Below are positions 25,748 through 35,610 of a stretch of DNA of 64,000 nucleotides, in pieces. Every line of letters starts with the position of its first letter. Position 1 is the stretch's first letter. The translations under genes and the position numbers were made by a program. Source of the DNA: Roseateles saccharophilus (GTDB taxonomy: Bacteria; Pseudomonadota; Gammaproteobacteria; Burkholderiales; Burkholderiaceae_C); NCBI RefSeq assembly GCF_004342485.1, contig NZ_SMBU01000005.1, forward strand, positions 124,001 through 188,000, read 5' to 3'. The notes beneath the pieces are model-generated. The model worked only from the letters and a program-made list of their open reading frames with translations, did no database searches and had not been told where the DNA came from.

Positions 25748-26977
25748 TCAGAAATTCCCCATGAACCAATCCTTGACCCGACCGAGCAGGGTTTGCACCG
25801 AGCCGGCCTGCTGTGCCGCCTTGAAACCCCGGCTGCGCGACAGTCGGGCTTCTTCGAGCAGGCCCATGACGGTGGCCGAGCGCGGGTTGGCGACCATGTC
25901 GTAAAGGGCTCCGGAATACGTGGGCAGGCCGCGCCGGACAGGTTTCAGAAAAATGTCCTCGGCGAGTTCCACCATGCCGGGCATGACGGCCGAGCCGCCG
26001 GTCAGCACGATGCCGGAGGACAGCAATTCCTCATATCCGCTCTCGCGAATGACCTGGTGCACCAGCGAAAAGATTTCCTCGACGCGCGGCTCGATGACGC
26101 CGGCCAGCGCCTGCTTGGACAGCATGCGCGGGCTGCGGTCGCCCAGGCCCGGCACTTCCACCTGGTCGGACGGGTCGGCCAGCAGTTGCTTGGCGACGCC
26201 ATACTCGACCTTGATTTCCTCGGCATCCTTGGTCGGCGTGCGCAGGGCCATCGCGATATCGCTGGTGATCAGGTCGCCGGCGATGGGAATGACGGCGGTA
26301 TGGCGGATGGAGCCGCCGGTGAATATCGCGACATCGGTCGTGCCGGCGCCGATATCCACCAGCGCAACCCCCAGGTCGCGCTCGTCGGCGGTCAACGCGG
26401 CATGGCTGGACGCGCTCGGGTTCAAAACCAGCTGGTCGACTTCCAAACCGCAGCGGCGCACGCATTTGACGATGTTTTCGGCAGCGCTCTGGGCGCCGGT
26501 CACGATATGGACCTTGACCTCCAGCCGGCCGCCGCTCATGCCGATGGGTTCTTTCACCTCGTGACCGTCGATGACGAATTCCTGCGGTTCGACCAGCAGC
26601 AGGCGCTGGTCGTTGGGAATATTGATGGCCTTGGCGGTTTCGACGACCCGGGTCACGTCGACCGGCGTGACCTCCTTGTCGCGCACGATGACCATGCCGG
26701 TGGAGTTCTGGCCGCGGATATGGCTACCGGTAATCCCCGTGTAAACCCTGGATATTTTGCAGTCGGCCATCATTTCGGCCTCTTTCAGGGCCTGCTGGAT
26801 GGACTGCACGGTGGCGTCGATATTGACGACGACACCGCGCTTCAAGCCATGCGACGGCGCCACGCCGAGGCCGGCGATGCGCAATTCCCCGCCCGGCAAA
26901 ACCTCGGCCACGACGGCCATGATCTTGGCGGTTCCAATATCCAAGCCGACGACCAGATCCTTGTATTCCTTGGCCAT
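25748..26977 (-). CDS. ftsA: Cell division protein FtsA
   Basis: FtsA is the actin-like protein that ties FtsZ filaments to the inner membrane. The 409-residue product starts at ATG 26977, with GAGGA just upstream; an in-frame TTG 12 nt earlier is less likely. Actin-fold phosphate motifs are LVVGLDIGTAKIMAVVAE near the start and VDIGAGTTDVAIF in the middle, and the adenosine motif is SGIVLTGGSAVMPGM. The C-terminal amphipathic helix (TLLGRVKDWFMGNF) is the membrane anchor. It lies 8 nt after ftsQ. Confidence 0.98.
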   Translation of the reverse strand: MAKEYKDLVVGLDIGTAKIMAVVAEVLPGGELRIAGLGVAPSHGLKRGVVVNIDATVQSIQQALKEAEMMADCKISRVYTGITGSHIRGQNSTGMVIVRDKEVTPVDVTRVVETAKAINIPNDQRLLLVEPQEFVIDGHEVKEPIGMSGGRLEVKVHIVTGAQSAAENIVKCVRRCGLEVDQLVLNPSASSHAALTADERDLGVALVDIGAGTTDVAIFTGGSIRHTAVIPIAGDLITSDIAMALRTPTKDAEEIKVEYGVAKQLLADPSDQVEVPGLGDRSPRMLSKQALAGVIEPRVEEIFSLVHQVIRESGYEELLSSGIVLTGGSAVMPGMVELAEDIFLKPVRRGLPTYSGALYDMVANPRSATVMGLLEEARLSRSRGFKAAQQAGSVQTLLGRVKDWFMGNF

Positions 26978-26985
26978 GTCCGTCC

Positions 26986-27795
26986 TCAACGTTTTCTATT
27001 TACGGGTTTCCCCGGGATCTGGGTCGTCACGCCGCGCAGCCTGACCGCATAGCCGTCGGCGTGGCGCAGGTCGGCCGACAGCAGCGGGCTGCGGTATTGC
27101 GCCGTGACCTGGGTGATGGAGCGGGCGAACTGGCCGAAACGCTCGGCGACTTCCGGCAAGCTGCCGCGGCCCAGCTCGATGACGGCGCCGCTGCCGAAGG
27201 TGGCGCGCCAGGAGCCGCGGCCGGACAGGTCCAGCCTGTCAATGGTCTCGCCCAGCTTCTCGGCGGCGGGCTGCAGCGCCCGCCACATCTGCAGCATCGG
27301 GCCGGCAGCATTGGCCGGGCCGGCCAGCACGGGCAGGTCTTCGTCCTCGACGTCGCCGAGATTGGCCTGGAAGACCTCGCCGAAGCTGTTGACCAGGACC
27401 CGCTCGGCGCTGGCCTCGGTGGCCGAGTCGGCGCCGTCGGCGCGCGCCTCCCAGTAGGCGGCGGCGCGGTGCTCTTCCAGATTGACCCTGAGGCGCATCG
27501 GCCAGATGCGCTGCAGTTGGGCATGGCGCACCCAGGGCACGGCCTCGAAGGCCGCGCGACCGTCCTTCAGGTTCATGCTGAGAAAGGAACCCTTCAGGCG
27601 CGGCAGCGCATTGGCGCGCAGCGACGCGACGCTGTTGCGGCTGACATCGCCATCGACCTGGATGGCCCGGATGTTGAACACCGGCAGGCGCACCGCCCAG
27701 CGCACCAGGCCCCAGGCCGCCGTCGCCAGCAACGCGGCGAAGAGCAGCGCCGACACCGCATTCATCAGGCGGACGTCGGGAGGCAGCGCCGTCAT
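26986..27795 (-). CDS. ftsQ: Cell division protein FtsQ
   Basis: FtsQ is a bitopic divisome protein linking FtsL/FtsB to early division proteins. The 269-residue product has a short cytoplasmic start, one membrane helix (AVSALLFAALLATAAWGLV) and a periplasmic POTRA domain beginning PVFNIRAIQVDGDVSRN. A beta domain with WPMRLRVNLEEHRAAAYWE and LVNSFGEVFQA follows. ATG 27795 is chosen; a GTG 6 nt upstream is also in frame. Unlike its neighbours it does not overlap the preceding gene: a 112-nt gap carrying a dispersed repeat separates it from ddl. Confidence 0.95.
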   Translation of the reverse strand: MTALPPDVRLMNAVSALLFAALLATAAWGLVRWAVRLPVFNIRAIQVDGDVSRNSVASLRANALPRLKGSFLSMNLKDGRAAFEAVPWVRHAQLQRIWPMRLRVNLEEHRAAAYWEARADGADSATEASAERVLVNSFGEVFQANLGDVEDEDLPVLAGPANAAGPMLQMWRALQPAAEKLGETIDRLDLSGRGSWRATFGSGAVIELGRGSLPEVAERFGQFARSITQVTAQYRSPLLSADLRHADGYAVRLRGVTTQIPGKPVNRKR

Positions 27796-27844
27796 GCCCA
27801 CCCCTCGCCCGACGAGTACGTCGGTCGATCCCCCAAGGGGATGC

Positions 27845-27877
27845 GGGCCGGCTTGGGAGCGGCCCGGCGCTCGGCCC
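27845..27877. repeat. Intergenic GC-rich repeat, copy B, between ddl and ftsQ
   Basis: The segment matches copy A at 20071-20102 (one inserted base, one mismatch) and is likewise preceded by TCGGTC...CCCCC...GGGG (27821-27840). It sits inside the otherwise gapless cell-wall operon. Confidence 0.7.
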
Positions 27878-27907
27878 GCAGTTGCGCGACGGTGGCGACG
27901 GCGGAGT

Positions 27908-28882
27908 TCACTTCCGGTCCAACCTCGCTTGCGAGAGCAGCCACAGGCAGAGCTGCGGGTAGGCTATGCCCACGGCCTTGGCCGCCTTGGGTACGAGCGA
28001 GTGCGAAGTCATGCCCGGGCTGGTGTTCATCTCCAGCAGGAAGGGCTTCATGTCGGACTTGCGCAGCATCAGGTCGGCGCGGCCCCAGCCGCGGCAGCCG
28101 AGCAGCTGGTAGGCCTTCAGCACGAGCTGCTGGATCTCGGCCTCGAGCGCCGCGGGCAGCGTGCCGAACAGATATTGCGTCGTGTCGGTGTGGTACTTGT
28201 TCTCGAAGTCGTAGTTGCCCGCCTCCGCGCGGATCTCGACCACCGGCAGCGCGACGGCCGTGTCGCCCTGGCCCAGCACGGCGCAGGTGACCTCGGGGCC
28301 TTCGATGCACTGCTCGAACAGCAGTTCGTCGTCGAAGCCCAGGGCGAGCTCGACGGCACCCTGCATGTCGGAGTAGCCGGCGGCCTTGGTGATGCCGATG
28401 CTGCTTCCCTCGTGCGGCGGCTTCACGATGACGGGCAGGCCGAGTTCGTCGGGGATGGCGCGGATGCGCTCGCGCGTCAGCTCGGCGCGGCCCAGGGCCA
28501 GGTATTGCGGTGTCGTCAGGCCCTCGGCGGCCCAGACCCGCTTGGTCATGGTCTTGTCCATCGCGACGCCCGAGGCCGTCACGCCGGAGCCGGTGTAGGG
28601 GATGCCCAGCCATTCGAGGGCGCCCTGCAGCGTGCCGTCCTCGCCGCCGCGGCCATGCAGCGCGATGAACGCGCGCTCGAAACCCTCGTCCTTGAGCGCC
28701 TGCAGCGGGCGCTCGGCGGGGTCGAAAGCGTGGGCGTCCACGCCGAGCGAGGTCAGCGCGTCCAGCACGCCGCTGCCGCTCATCAGCGACACGGGGCGTT
28801 CGGCGCTGATGCCGCCGAGCAGCACGGCGACCTTGCCGAGCGCCTTGGCGTCGACGTTCAGATCGATAGGCGCATTGCTCAT
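27908..28882 (-). CDS. ddl: D-alanine--D-alanine ligase
   Basis: Ddl makes the D-Ala-D-Ala dipeptide used by MurF, through an ATP-grasp mechanism. The 324-residue product shows [19 protein letters not shown] at the N-terminus, [18 protein letters not shown], the ATP-loop [23 protein letters not shown] and the metal-site block [19 protein letters not shown]. The ATG at 28882 overlaps the murC stop as ATGA, so translation is coupled. The DdlB-type position beside ftsQ is standard. Confidence 0.97.
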   Translation of the reverse strand: MSNAPIDLNVDAKALGKVAVLLGGISAERPVSLMSGSGVLDALTSLGVDAHAFDPAERPLQALKDEGFERAFIALHGRGGEDGTLQGALEWLGIPYTGSGVTASGVAMDKTMTKRVWAAEGLTTPQYLALGRAELTRERIRAIPDELGLPVIVKPPHEGSSIGITKAAGYSDMQGAVELALGFDDELLFEQCIEGPEVTCAVLGQGDTAVALPVVEIRAEAGNYDFENKYHTDTTQYLFGTLPAALEAEIQQLVLKAYQLLGCRGWGRADLMLRKSDMKPFLLEMNTSPGMTSHSLVPKAAKAVGIAYPQLCLWLLSQARLDRK

Positions 28883-30270
28883 GCCGATGCTCCTTGCGAG
28901 AAATATTGGGCGACGAGGCGCGGCAGCGCGCTCATCGAGCCGGCGCCCATGCCGATGACGACATCGCCATCGCGGCTCAGCCTGGCCAGCGCGGCCGGCA
29001 TGTCGGCCACCGCCGCGACGAAGTCCTGCGTGCCCACGGCATCGGCCAGCGCGCGGCCGGTGGCGCCTTCGATGGGCGCCTCGCCGGCCGAATAGACCTC
29101 GGTCAGCAGCACGACGTCGGCCCCCTTCATGACCCGCACGAAATCGGCAAAGCAGTCGCGTGTGCGGGTGTAGCGATGCGGCTGGAAGGCCAGCACGAGG
29201 CGCCGGCCGGGATAGGCGCCGCGCGCGGCGGCGAGCACGGCGGCCATCTCGACCGGGTGGTGGCCGTAGTCGTCGATCAGCGCGAAGCGGCCGCCGTCGG
29301 CCGCCGGCCATTCGCCATGCTTCTCGAAGCGGCGCCCCACGCCGGAGAAGTTCGCCAGGCCCTTCAGGATGGCCTCGTCCGAGCAGTCCAGCTCCATCGC
29401 GATCGCGATGGCGGCCAGCGCATTGCGCACGTTGTGCTCGCCGGCCAGGTTAAGCAGCACGTCCAGGTCGGCCGCGCCTTCGCGCTGGCAGCCGAAGCGC
29501 ATCTGCGCACCGGCCAGCGCCTGCACGTTCACTGCGCGCACGCTGACGCCCTCGGACAGCCCGTAGCTGACGACCGGCCGCTCGATGCGGCCGAGGATGG
29601 CGCGCACGCCGGGGTCGTCCGCGCAGACCACCGCCGCGCCGTAGAAGGGCATGCGGTGCAGGAAATCGACGAAGGCCTGGTGCAGCTTCTCGACCGAATG
29701 GCCGTAGGTGTCCATGTGATCCTCGTCGATATTGGTGACGACGGACAGCACCGGACTGAGCTTCAGGAAGGAGGCATCGCTTTCGTCGGCCTCGACAACG
29801 ATGAACTCGCCCCGGCCCAGGCGCGAGTTGGCGCCGGCGGCATTCAGCTTGCCGCCGATGACGAAGGTCGGGTCCAGCCCGGCCTCGACGAGGATGGCCG
29901 TGACGAGGGAGGTCGTCGTCGTCTTGCCGTGCGTGCCGGCGATGGCGATGCCGCGGCGCAGCCGCATCAGCTCGGCCAGCATGACGGCGCGCGGCACGAC
30001 CGGAACCTGGCGCGCGCGCGCTGCCCGCACCTCGGGGTTGTCGGCCGCGACGGCGGTGCTCGTGACCAGGGCCTGGGCGTCGCCGATATTGGGCGCCGCG
30101 TGGCCGATCTCGACGCGCAGGCCCAAGGCACGCAGGCGCTCGGTCGTCGCGCTCTCGACGGCGTCGGAGCCGCTGACCGTGAAGCCGAGGTTGTGCAGGA
30201 TCTCGGCGATGCCGCTCATGCCGGCGCCGCCGATGCCGACAAAGTGCAGTCTTTGGACGGCGTGCTTCAC
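28879..30270 (-). CDS. murC: UDP-N-acetylmuramate--L-alanine ligase
   Basis: MurC adds L-Ala to UDP-MurNAc. From GTG 30270, which overlaps the murG stop as GTGA, the product is 463 residues and starts [20 protein letters not shown], the usual MurC N-terminal nucleotide motif. The ATP-binding loop is [35 protein letters not shown] and the C-terminal [12 protein letters not shown] and FQPHRYTRT blocks are all present. There is no ATG close to the conserved start, which supports GTG. Confidence 0.97.
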   Translation of the reverse strand: MKHAVQRLHFVGIGGAGMSGIAEILHNLGFTVSGSDAVESATTERLRALGLRVEIGHAAPNIGDAQALVTSTAVAADNPEVRAARARQVPVVPRAVMLAELMRLRRGIAIAGTHGKTTTTSLVTAILVEAGLDPTFVIGGKLNAAGANSRLGRGEFIVVEADESDASFLKLSPVLSVVTNIDEDHMDTYGHSVEKLHQAFVDFLHRMPFYGAAVVCADDPGVRAILGRIERPVVSYGLSEGVSVRAVNVQALAGAQMRFGCQREGAADLDVLLNLAGEHNVRNALAAIAIAMELDCSDEAILKGLANFSGVGRRFEKHGEWPAADGGRFALIDDYGHHPVEMAAVLAAARGAYPGRRLVLAFQPHRYTRTRDCFADFVRVMKGADVVLLTEVYSAGEAPIEGATGRALADAVGTQDFVAAVADMPAALARLSRDGDVVIGMGAGSMSALPRLVAQYFSQGASA

Positions 30271-31343
30271 TTCAACATTCCTTCGATCTCGTCGGCCACG
30301 CGCGCAGCGGCACGCGGCCGCGCCAGCGCGCGGGCCTTCTCGCCCATGGCCAGCAGTGCGCCGCGATCCAGGCCGCTCAGCAGTTCGTGCAGCTTCTCCG
30401 GCGTCAGCTCGGTCTGCGGCAGGTGGATGGCCGCGCCGTGCTGGGCCATGAAGACGGCGTTGTCGCGCTGGTGCGAGGTCGTGCTGACGACCAGGGGCAC
30501 CAGCACCGCCGCGCAGCCGGCCGCGCACAGCTCGCTGACCGTGATGGCGCCGGCGCGGCAGACGACGACATCGGCCCAGGCCAGAGCCGCGGCCATGTCG
30601 TCGATGAAGGGCCGCACCTCGGCGGTCAGGCCCGCGTCCGTGTAGGCCTGCCAGACGGCGCCGAGATGGTCCTGGCCGGACTGGTGCAGCACCTGGGGCC
30701 GTTGCTCGGCCGGCCACAGCGCCAGCGCCTGCGGCAGCGCCTGGTTCAGCGCACGCGCGCCGAGCGAGCCGCCCAGCACCAGCAGGCGCAGCGGACCGAT
30801 GCGATCGGCCATGCGCTCGGCCGGTGCGGGCAGCGCCTCGATCTCGGCGCGCACCGGGTTGCCGCTGACGACGGCGCCGCGCGTGGACGCAGCCGCCGCA
30901 CCGTCGAAGCCGAAGGCAATCCGGCGCGCAAAAGGCTTCAGCGCGGCATTGCTCTTCAGCATCGCCGCATCGGCGTTCACCAGCATCAGCGGCCGGCCGC
31001 TGAGCGCCGCCGACAGGCCCGCGGGCACGCAGACATAGCCGCCCATGCCGAGCACGGCCGTCGCGCGGCGCTTGTCGTAGACACGCCGTGCCGCGCCCAG
31101 CGACTTGAAGAAGCCGACGATGCCGCGCAGCGTGTGCCCGAGGCCCTTGCCGCGCAGGCCGGCGAAGGGCAGCGCGTCGAGCTCGATGCCGCGCGCCGGC
31201 ACGAGGCGGTTCTCCATGCCGGCCGGCGTGCCTATCCAGGACACGGTCCAGCCGCGGCGCTGCATCTCTTCGGCGACCGCGAGGCCGGGAATGACGTGGC
31301 CGCCCGTGCCGGCGGCCATCACGACGAGGTGCTTGTCGCTCAT
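30267..31343 (-). CDS. murG: Lipid II glycosyltransferase MurG
   Basis: MurG transfers GlcNAc from UDP-GlcNAc to lipid I at the inner face of the membrane, giving lipid II. The 358-residue GT28 enzyme begins [20 protein letters not shown], the Gly-rich donor loop. It contains [33 protein letters not shown] and the [11 protein letters not shown] region. The start ATG lies within a 33-bp sequence that is an exact copy of the end of ftsW, so the start region looks rebuilt by duplication. The gene does not overlap ftsW: 148 nt separate them. Confidence 0.96.
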   Translation of the reverse strand: MSDKHLVVMAAGTGGHVIPGLAVAEEMQRRGWTVSWIGTPAGMENRLVPARGIELDALPFAGLRGKGLGHTLRGIVGFFKSLGAARRVYDKRRATAVLGMGGYVCVPAGLSAALSGRPLMLVNADAAMLKSNAALKPFARRIAFGFDGAAAASTRGAVVSGNPVRAEIEALPAPAERMADRIGPLRLLVLGGSLGARALNQALPQALALWPAEQRPQVLHQSGQDHLGAVWQAYTDAGLTAEVRPFIDDMAAALAWADVVVCRAGAITVSELCAAGCAAVLVPLVVSTTSHQRDNAVFMAQHGAAIHLPQTELTPEKLHELLSGLDRGALLAMGEKARALARPRAAARVADEIEGMLK

Positions 31344-31372
31344 GCGCGGCCTCCGCGCATGAGTTGCCTGTT
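31340..31372. repeat. 33-bp direct repeat, copy at the murG start
   Basis: The 33 bases from 31340 (TCATGCGCGGCCTCCGCGCA and 13 more) are identical to 31492-31524. The copy at 31492 encodes the last residues and stop of ftsW; this one overlaps the murG ATG and leader. Confidence 0.9.
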
Positions 31373-31433
31373 CTGGCTGCGGCCCGCGGACTGCGTCCGC
31401 TTCACGTCGCTGCGCGACATGAGCCTGCGCCGA

Positions 31434-31468
31434 AACAGGCCACGCGGGCACAGCCCGCTGGGCCTGTT
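31434..31468. repeat. Hairpin in the ftsW-murG spacer
   Basis: Left arm AACAGGCCACGCGGGC and right arm GCCCGCTGGGCCTGTT pair over 16 positions with two mismatches and a 3-nt loop. It lies between the two direct repeats. It may reduce readthrough from ftsW to murG or mark an inserted element. Confidence 0.65.
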
Positions 31469-31491
31469 CGCGCTCCACGCAAACAGGCCGT

Positions 31492-31524
31492 TCATGCGCG
31501 GCCTCCGCGCATGAGTTGCCTGTT
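31492..31524. repeat. 33-bp direct repeat, copy at the ftsW end
   Basis: This copy covers the ftsW stop codon and the codons for [10 protein letters not shown]. The offset from the other copy is 152 bp. It is probably the original sequence, since it is coding here. Confidence 0.9.
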
Positions 31525-32748
31525 TTCCAGGTCGATGCGCAGCACCACGGCCAGCGCCACGCAGTTCATCAGGATGGCCGAGCCACCGAAGCTCATCAGC
31601 GGCAGCGTCAGGCCCTTGGTCGGCAGCGCGCCGAGGTTCACGCCCATGTTGATGAAGGCCTGTCCGCCCATCCAGATGCCGATGCCCTGGGCGTAGAGGC
31701 CGGCGAACACGCGGTCCAGCGCGATGGCCTGGCGGCCGATCAGGAAGCAGCGCCGGGTCAGCCAGAAGAAGGCCAGGATGACGACGGCCACGCCGGCGAA
31801 GCCCAGCTCCTCACCGATGACGGCGAGCAGGAAGTCGGTGTGGGCCTCGGGCAGGTAGTGCAGCTTCTCGACGCTGCCGCCCAGGCCCTGGCCGAACCAC
31901 TCGCCGCGGCCGAAGGCGATCAGGCTGTGCGTCAGCTGGTAGGCCTTGCCCTGGGCGTATTTGTCGTCCCAGGGATTGAGGTAGGCAAAGATGCGCTCGC
32001 GGCGGAAGTCGCTCAGCGTGATCATCAGCGTGAACGCGCCCATCAGCACCGCGACGATCAGGAAGAACATGCGGCCGTTGACGCCGCCGAGGAAGAGGAT
32101 GCCCATCGCGATGGCCGCGATGACCATGAAGGCGCCCATGTCCGGCTCGGCCAGCAGCAGCAGGCCGACGAAGGCCAGCGAGATCGCCATCGGCGTGACG
32201 GCCTGGAAGAAGTTCTCCCGCGCGTCCATCTTGCGCATCATGTAGTTGGCCGCGTACAGCGCGATGCCGAACTTGGCCAGCTCGGAGGGCTGGAAGTTCA
32301 TCACGCCGAGCGGGATCCAGCGCCGCGCACCGTAGACGACCTTGCCGATGCCTGGGATCAGCACCCCGACCAGCAGCACCAGGGCCGCAACGAAGACCCA
32401 GGGTGCCCAGCGCTCCCAGGCCGACACGGGGATCTGCACGGTGACGAGGCCGGCGACGAGGCCGAAGCCGATGGCCACCATGTGGCGGGTCAGGAAATGC
32501 GTCGGCAGGTATTTGGCGAAGCGCGGGTTGTCCGGCATCGCGATGGAGGCCGAATAGACCATCAGCAGGCCGAAGGCCATCAGCGCGAGCACGACCCAGA
32601 CCAGGGTGATGTCGAAGCCCTGCAGCTGCGTCGGCCGGCCGGCCGACGTGGAGACCCAGTCGCGCACCGGCACGGCGGCGTCTTCACCGCCGTCGCGCTT
32701 CCACAGCGACTGCAGCCTGGCGGTGAAACCGGTCAGCACCGCGTTCAC
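31492..32748 (-). CDS. ftsW: Septal peptidoglycan glycosyltransferase FtsW
   Basis: FtsW is the SEDS-family polymerase that works with FtsI at the septum. From GTG 32748, which overlaps the murD stop as GTGA, the product is 418 residues with about ten membrane helices. Family marks are VYSASIAM after the first helix, [31 protein letters not shown] and the large periplasmic loop ending [19 protein letters not shown]. The C-terminal block [19 protein letters not shown] is intact. The N-terminal 45 residues are cytoplasmic and variable. Its 3' end is duplicated upstream of murG. Confidence 0.97.
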   Translation of the reverse strand: MNAVLTGFTARLQSLWKRDGGEDAAVPVRDWVSTSAGRPTQLQGFDITLVWVVLALMAFGLLMVYSASIAMPDNPRFAKYLPTHFLTRHMVAIGFGLVAGLVTVQIPVSAWERWAPWVFVAALVLLVGVLIPGIGKVVYGARRWIPLGVMNFQPSELAKFGIALYAANYMMRKMDARENFFQAVTPMAISLAFVGLLLLAEPDMGAFMVIAAIAMGILFLGGVNGRMFFLIVAVLMGAFTLMITLSDFRRERIFAYLNPWDDKYAQGKAYQLTHSLIAFGRGEWFGQGLGGSVEKLHYLPEAHTDFLLAVIGEELGFAGVAVVILAFFWLTRRCFLIGRQAIALDRVFAGLYAQGIGIWMGGQAFINMGVNLGALPTKGLTLPLMSFGGSAILMNCVALAVVLRIDLENRQLMRGGRA

Positions 32749-34427
32749 AGCGCCACCCCGCGCTCGTCGGCGAGCCGCTGCACCGTCGCGACGAAGACCT
32801 CGGCGCGATGGGCGTAGTTCTTGAACATGTCCAGGCTCGCGCAGGCGGGCGACAGCAGCACGCTGTCGCCGGAAGCAGCTTGTTCCAGGCACCAGATGGT
32901 GGCAGCTTCGAGCGTGTCGTGGCGCTGCATGGGCACGCCGGTGTTCGCGAGCGCGGCTTCGATCTGCGCCGCGTCGCGGCCGATCAGCGCGACAGCGCGC
33001 GCATGCCGGGCCACGCCCTCGGCCAACGGCGAGAAATCCTGGCCCTTGCCGTCGCCGCCGAGGATGAGCACCAGCCTGGCAGGCGCGCGATCGGCGCCCA
33101 GGCCGGAGATGGCGGCCACAGTCGCACCGACGTTGGTGCCCTTGCTGTCGTCGTAGAACTCGACGCCGTCGATGCTGCCGAGCGGCTCCACACGATGCGG
33201 CTCGCCGCGGTATTCGCGCAGGCCGTGCAGCATGGGCGCGAGCTCGCAGCCGGCCGCCGTCGCAAGCGCCAGTGCCGCCAGCGCGTTGGCCGCGTTGTGG
33301 CGGCCACGCACGCGCAGCGCGTCGGCGGGCATCAGGCGCTGGATGACCAGGGGCTCGTCTTCATCACCCTTGCGCTTCTTGATCGTCGGATCCAGCTCGC
33401 GGGCCCGCACCAGCCAGGCCAGGCCGCCCTCGTCCACGAGGCCGAAGTCGCCCGGCGCCTTGGGCGCATTCAGGCCGAAACGCACGACATGGCGCGATAC
33501 GGTCCGGCCGGGCTTGCCGCGCGTGCCCTTCACGAACACCGGCTGCGGCACGAGACCCTCGACCTCGGCATCGTCGCGGTTGGCGACGATGACGGACTCG
33601 CGGCCGAAGATGCGCGCCTTGGCGCGGCCGTAGGCGGCCATGTCGCCATGCCAGTCGAGATGGTCCTGCGTCAGGTTGAGCACGGCGCCGGCCGTGGGCT
33701 CGAAACCGGTGACGCCGTCAAGCTGGAAGCTGGAGAGCTCCAGCACCCAGAACTCGGGCAGGGTCTCGAAGACCGGGCCGCGCGGGGGCCGCGGGGCAAT
33801 GGGCAGCGGCGCTTCCTCGTCGGGCAGCACGGCCGCGGCTTCCTCGCTGGCGCCCTCGTCGGCCGGCGCATCGTCGGCAGGCTCGACAGCGACCTCGGCC
33901 GGCGCCGGATCGGGCTCCCTGGCCAGCGCCTCGCCCAGCGTGTCCAGCAGCGTCGGGCCGATGTTGCCGGCAATGGCCACGCGCTTGCCGGCGCGCTCGG
34001 CGAGCAGGCCCGTCATGCAGGTCGTCGTCGTCTTGCCGTTGGTGCCGGTAATCGCCAGCACCGCGGGCGCATAGCCGTGCTGGGCCTTCAACGCGGCCAG
34101 CGCGTCGGCGAACAGGTCCAGCTCGCCGCGCACGGCGGGGCCATGCTCGTAGACCGCCTTCAGGCGCGCGTCCAGCGGCGACAGGCCCGGGCTCTTCAGC
34201 ACCGCGTTGAAGCCGGCGACCCCATCGGCCGTCAGCTCGCCGGTGATGAAGGCCGCCCCACCGTCTATCGTGCCCAGTGCGCCTAGCTGCGGCGGCTGCG
34301 TGCGCGAGTCCCACACGGTGACCTGCGCACCGAAGCGCGCGCACCAGCGGGCCATCGCGAGACCGGAGTCCCCGAGGCCCAGCACGAGCACGCGCTGATC
34401 TTGCAGTTGCGGCAGGTCCAGCTTCAT
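32745..34427 (-). CDS. murD: UDP-MurNAc-L-Ala--D-glutamate ligase with an acidic insertion
   Basis: MurD adds D-Glu to UDP-MurNAc-L-Ala. The 560-residue product is about 110 residues longer than typical MurD. The core is intact: [20 protein letters not shown], the ATP-loop [62 protein letters not shown] and [11 protein letters not shown]. Between residues about 171 and 222 lies a Pro/Ala/Glu/Asp-rich low-complexity insert ([20 protein letters not shown] onward). A second basic-acidic insert ([12 protein letters not shown], about 347-358) also interrupts the core. Both fall between conserved blocks and look like surface loops. Start ATG 34427 is 4 nt after the mraY stop. Confidence 0.96.
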   Translation of the reverse strand: MKLDLPQLQDQRVLVLGLGDSGLAMARWCARFGAQVTVWDSRTQPPQLGALGTIDGGAAFITGELTADGVAGFNAVLKSPGLSPLDARLKAVYEHGPAVRGELDLFADALAALKAQHGYAPAVLAITGTNGKTTTTCMTGLLAERAGKRVAIAGNIGPTLLDTLGEALAREPDPAPAEVAVEPADDAPADEGASEEAAAVLPDEEAPLPIAPRPPRGPVFETLPEFWVLELSSFQLDGVTGFEPTAGAVLNLTQDHLDWHGDMAAYGRAKARIFGRESVIVANRDDAEVEGLVPQPVFVKGTRGKPGRTVSRHVVRFGLNAPKAPGDFGLVDEGGLAWLVRARELDPTIKKRKGDEDEPLVIQRLMPADALRVRGRHNAANALAALALATAAGCELAPMLHGLREYRGEPHRVEPLGSIDGVEFYDDSKGTNVGATVAAISGLGADRAPARLVLILGGDGKGQDFSPLAEGVARHARAVALIGRDAAQIEAALANTGVPMQRHDTLEAATIWCLEQAASGDSVLLSPACASLDMFKNYAHRAEVFVATVQRLADERGVAL

Positions 34428-34431
34428 GCGC

Positions 34432-35610
34432 CTACCTGAGCTTCAAGCTGGCCAGGCCGATCAGGCACAGCAGCATCGTGATGATCCAGAAGCGGATGAC
34501 GACCTGGGTCTCGTTCCAACCGCTCTTCTCGAAGTGGTGGTGCAGCGGCGCCATCTTGAAGATGCGCCGGCCGGTGCCGAACTTCTTCTTCGTGAACTTG
34601 AACCAGCTGACCTGCAGCATCACGCTCAGCACTTCGGCGACGAAGATGCCGCCCATGATGCCGAGCACGATCTCCTGGCGCGTGATGACGGCCAGCGTGC
34701 CCAGGCCGCCGCCGAGAGCCAGCGCGCCGACGTCGCCCATGAAGACCTGGGCCGGGTGAGCGTTGAACCACAGGAAGGCCAGGCCCGCGCCGGCCATCGC
34801 GGCGCAGAAGATCAGCAGCTCGCCGGCGCCCGGGATATAGGGCAGCAGCAGGTATTTGGAGAACACCGAGGAGCCGGTCAGGTAGGCGAACAGGCCCAGG
34901 GCCGAGCCCACCAGCACGACGGGCATGATGGCCAGGCCGTCCAGGCCGTCGGTGAAGTTGACCGCGTTGCTGGTGCCGACGATGACGAAATAGGCCAGGG
35001 CCACGAAACCCCAGACGCCCAGCGGCATGCTGATGGTCTTGAAGAAGGGGATCAGCAGGTCGGCCTTGGGCGGCAGCTCGGTCGAGAAGCCGCTGGACAC
35101 CCAGCGGATGAAGAGCTGCACGACGCCCAGAAAGGACGTCTCCGACACGCTGAAGGCCAGGTAGATGGCCGCGAACAGGCCGATGAGCGACTGCCACAGG
35201 AACTTCTCGCGGCTGGCCATGCCCTCGGGGTTCTTGTCGACCACCTTGCGCCAGTCGTCGACCCAGCCGATGGCGCCGAAGCCCATCGTGACCAGCATGA
35301 CGACCCAGACGAAGCGGTTGCTCCAGTCGAACCACAAGAGCGTCGACACGCCGATGCCGATCAGCACGAGCACGCCGCCCATCGTCGGCGTGCCGCTCTT
35401 GGCCAGGTGGGCCTGCACGCCATAGGCGCGCACCGGCTGGCCGATCTTCATCTCGGTGAGGCGGCGGATGACCCAGGGCCCGAAGGCCAGGCCGATCAGC
35501 AGCGCCGTCATCGCGGCCATCACCGCGCGGAAGGTGATGTACTGGAAGACGCGCAGAAAGCCCAGGTCGGGGTAGAGGCCCTGCAGCCACTGGGCGAGGC
35601 TAAGCAGCAT
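34432..35610 (-). CDS. mraY: Phospho-N-acetylmuramoyl-pentapeptide transferase
   Basis: MraY attaches phospho-MurNAc-pentapeptide to undecaprenyl phosphate, giving lipid I in the inner membrane. The 392-residue protein has about ten helices and the family blocks [23 protein letters not shown] (catalytic Asp pair), [13 protein letters not shown] and [15 protein letters not shown]. The loop [15 protein letters not shown] with the histidine cluster is present near the end. ATG 35610 lies inside the murF coding end, an 11-nt overlap. Confidence 0.98.
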   Translation of the reverse strand: MLLSLAQWLQGLYPDLGFLRVFQYITFRAVMAAMTALLIGLAFGPWVIRRLTEMKIGQPVRAYGVQAHLAKSGTPTMGGVLVLIGIGVSTLLWFDWSNRFVWVVMLVTMGFGAIGWVDDWRKVVDKNPEGMASREKFLWQSLIGLFAAIYLAFSVSETSFLGVVQLFIRWVSSGFSTELPPKADLLIPFFKTISMPLGVWGFVALAYFVIVGTSNAVNFTDGLDGLAIMPVVLVGSALGLFAYLTGSSVFSKYLLLPYIPGAGELLIFCAAMAGAGLAFLWFNAHPAQVFMGDVGALALGGGLGTLAVITRQEIVLGIMGGIFVAEVLSVMLQVSWFKFTKKKFGTGRRIFKMAPLHHHFEKSGWNETQVVIRFWIITMLLCLIGLASLKLR

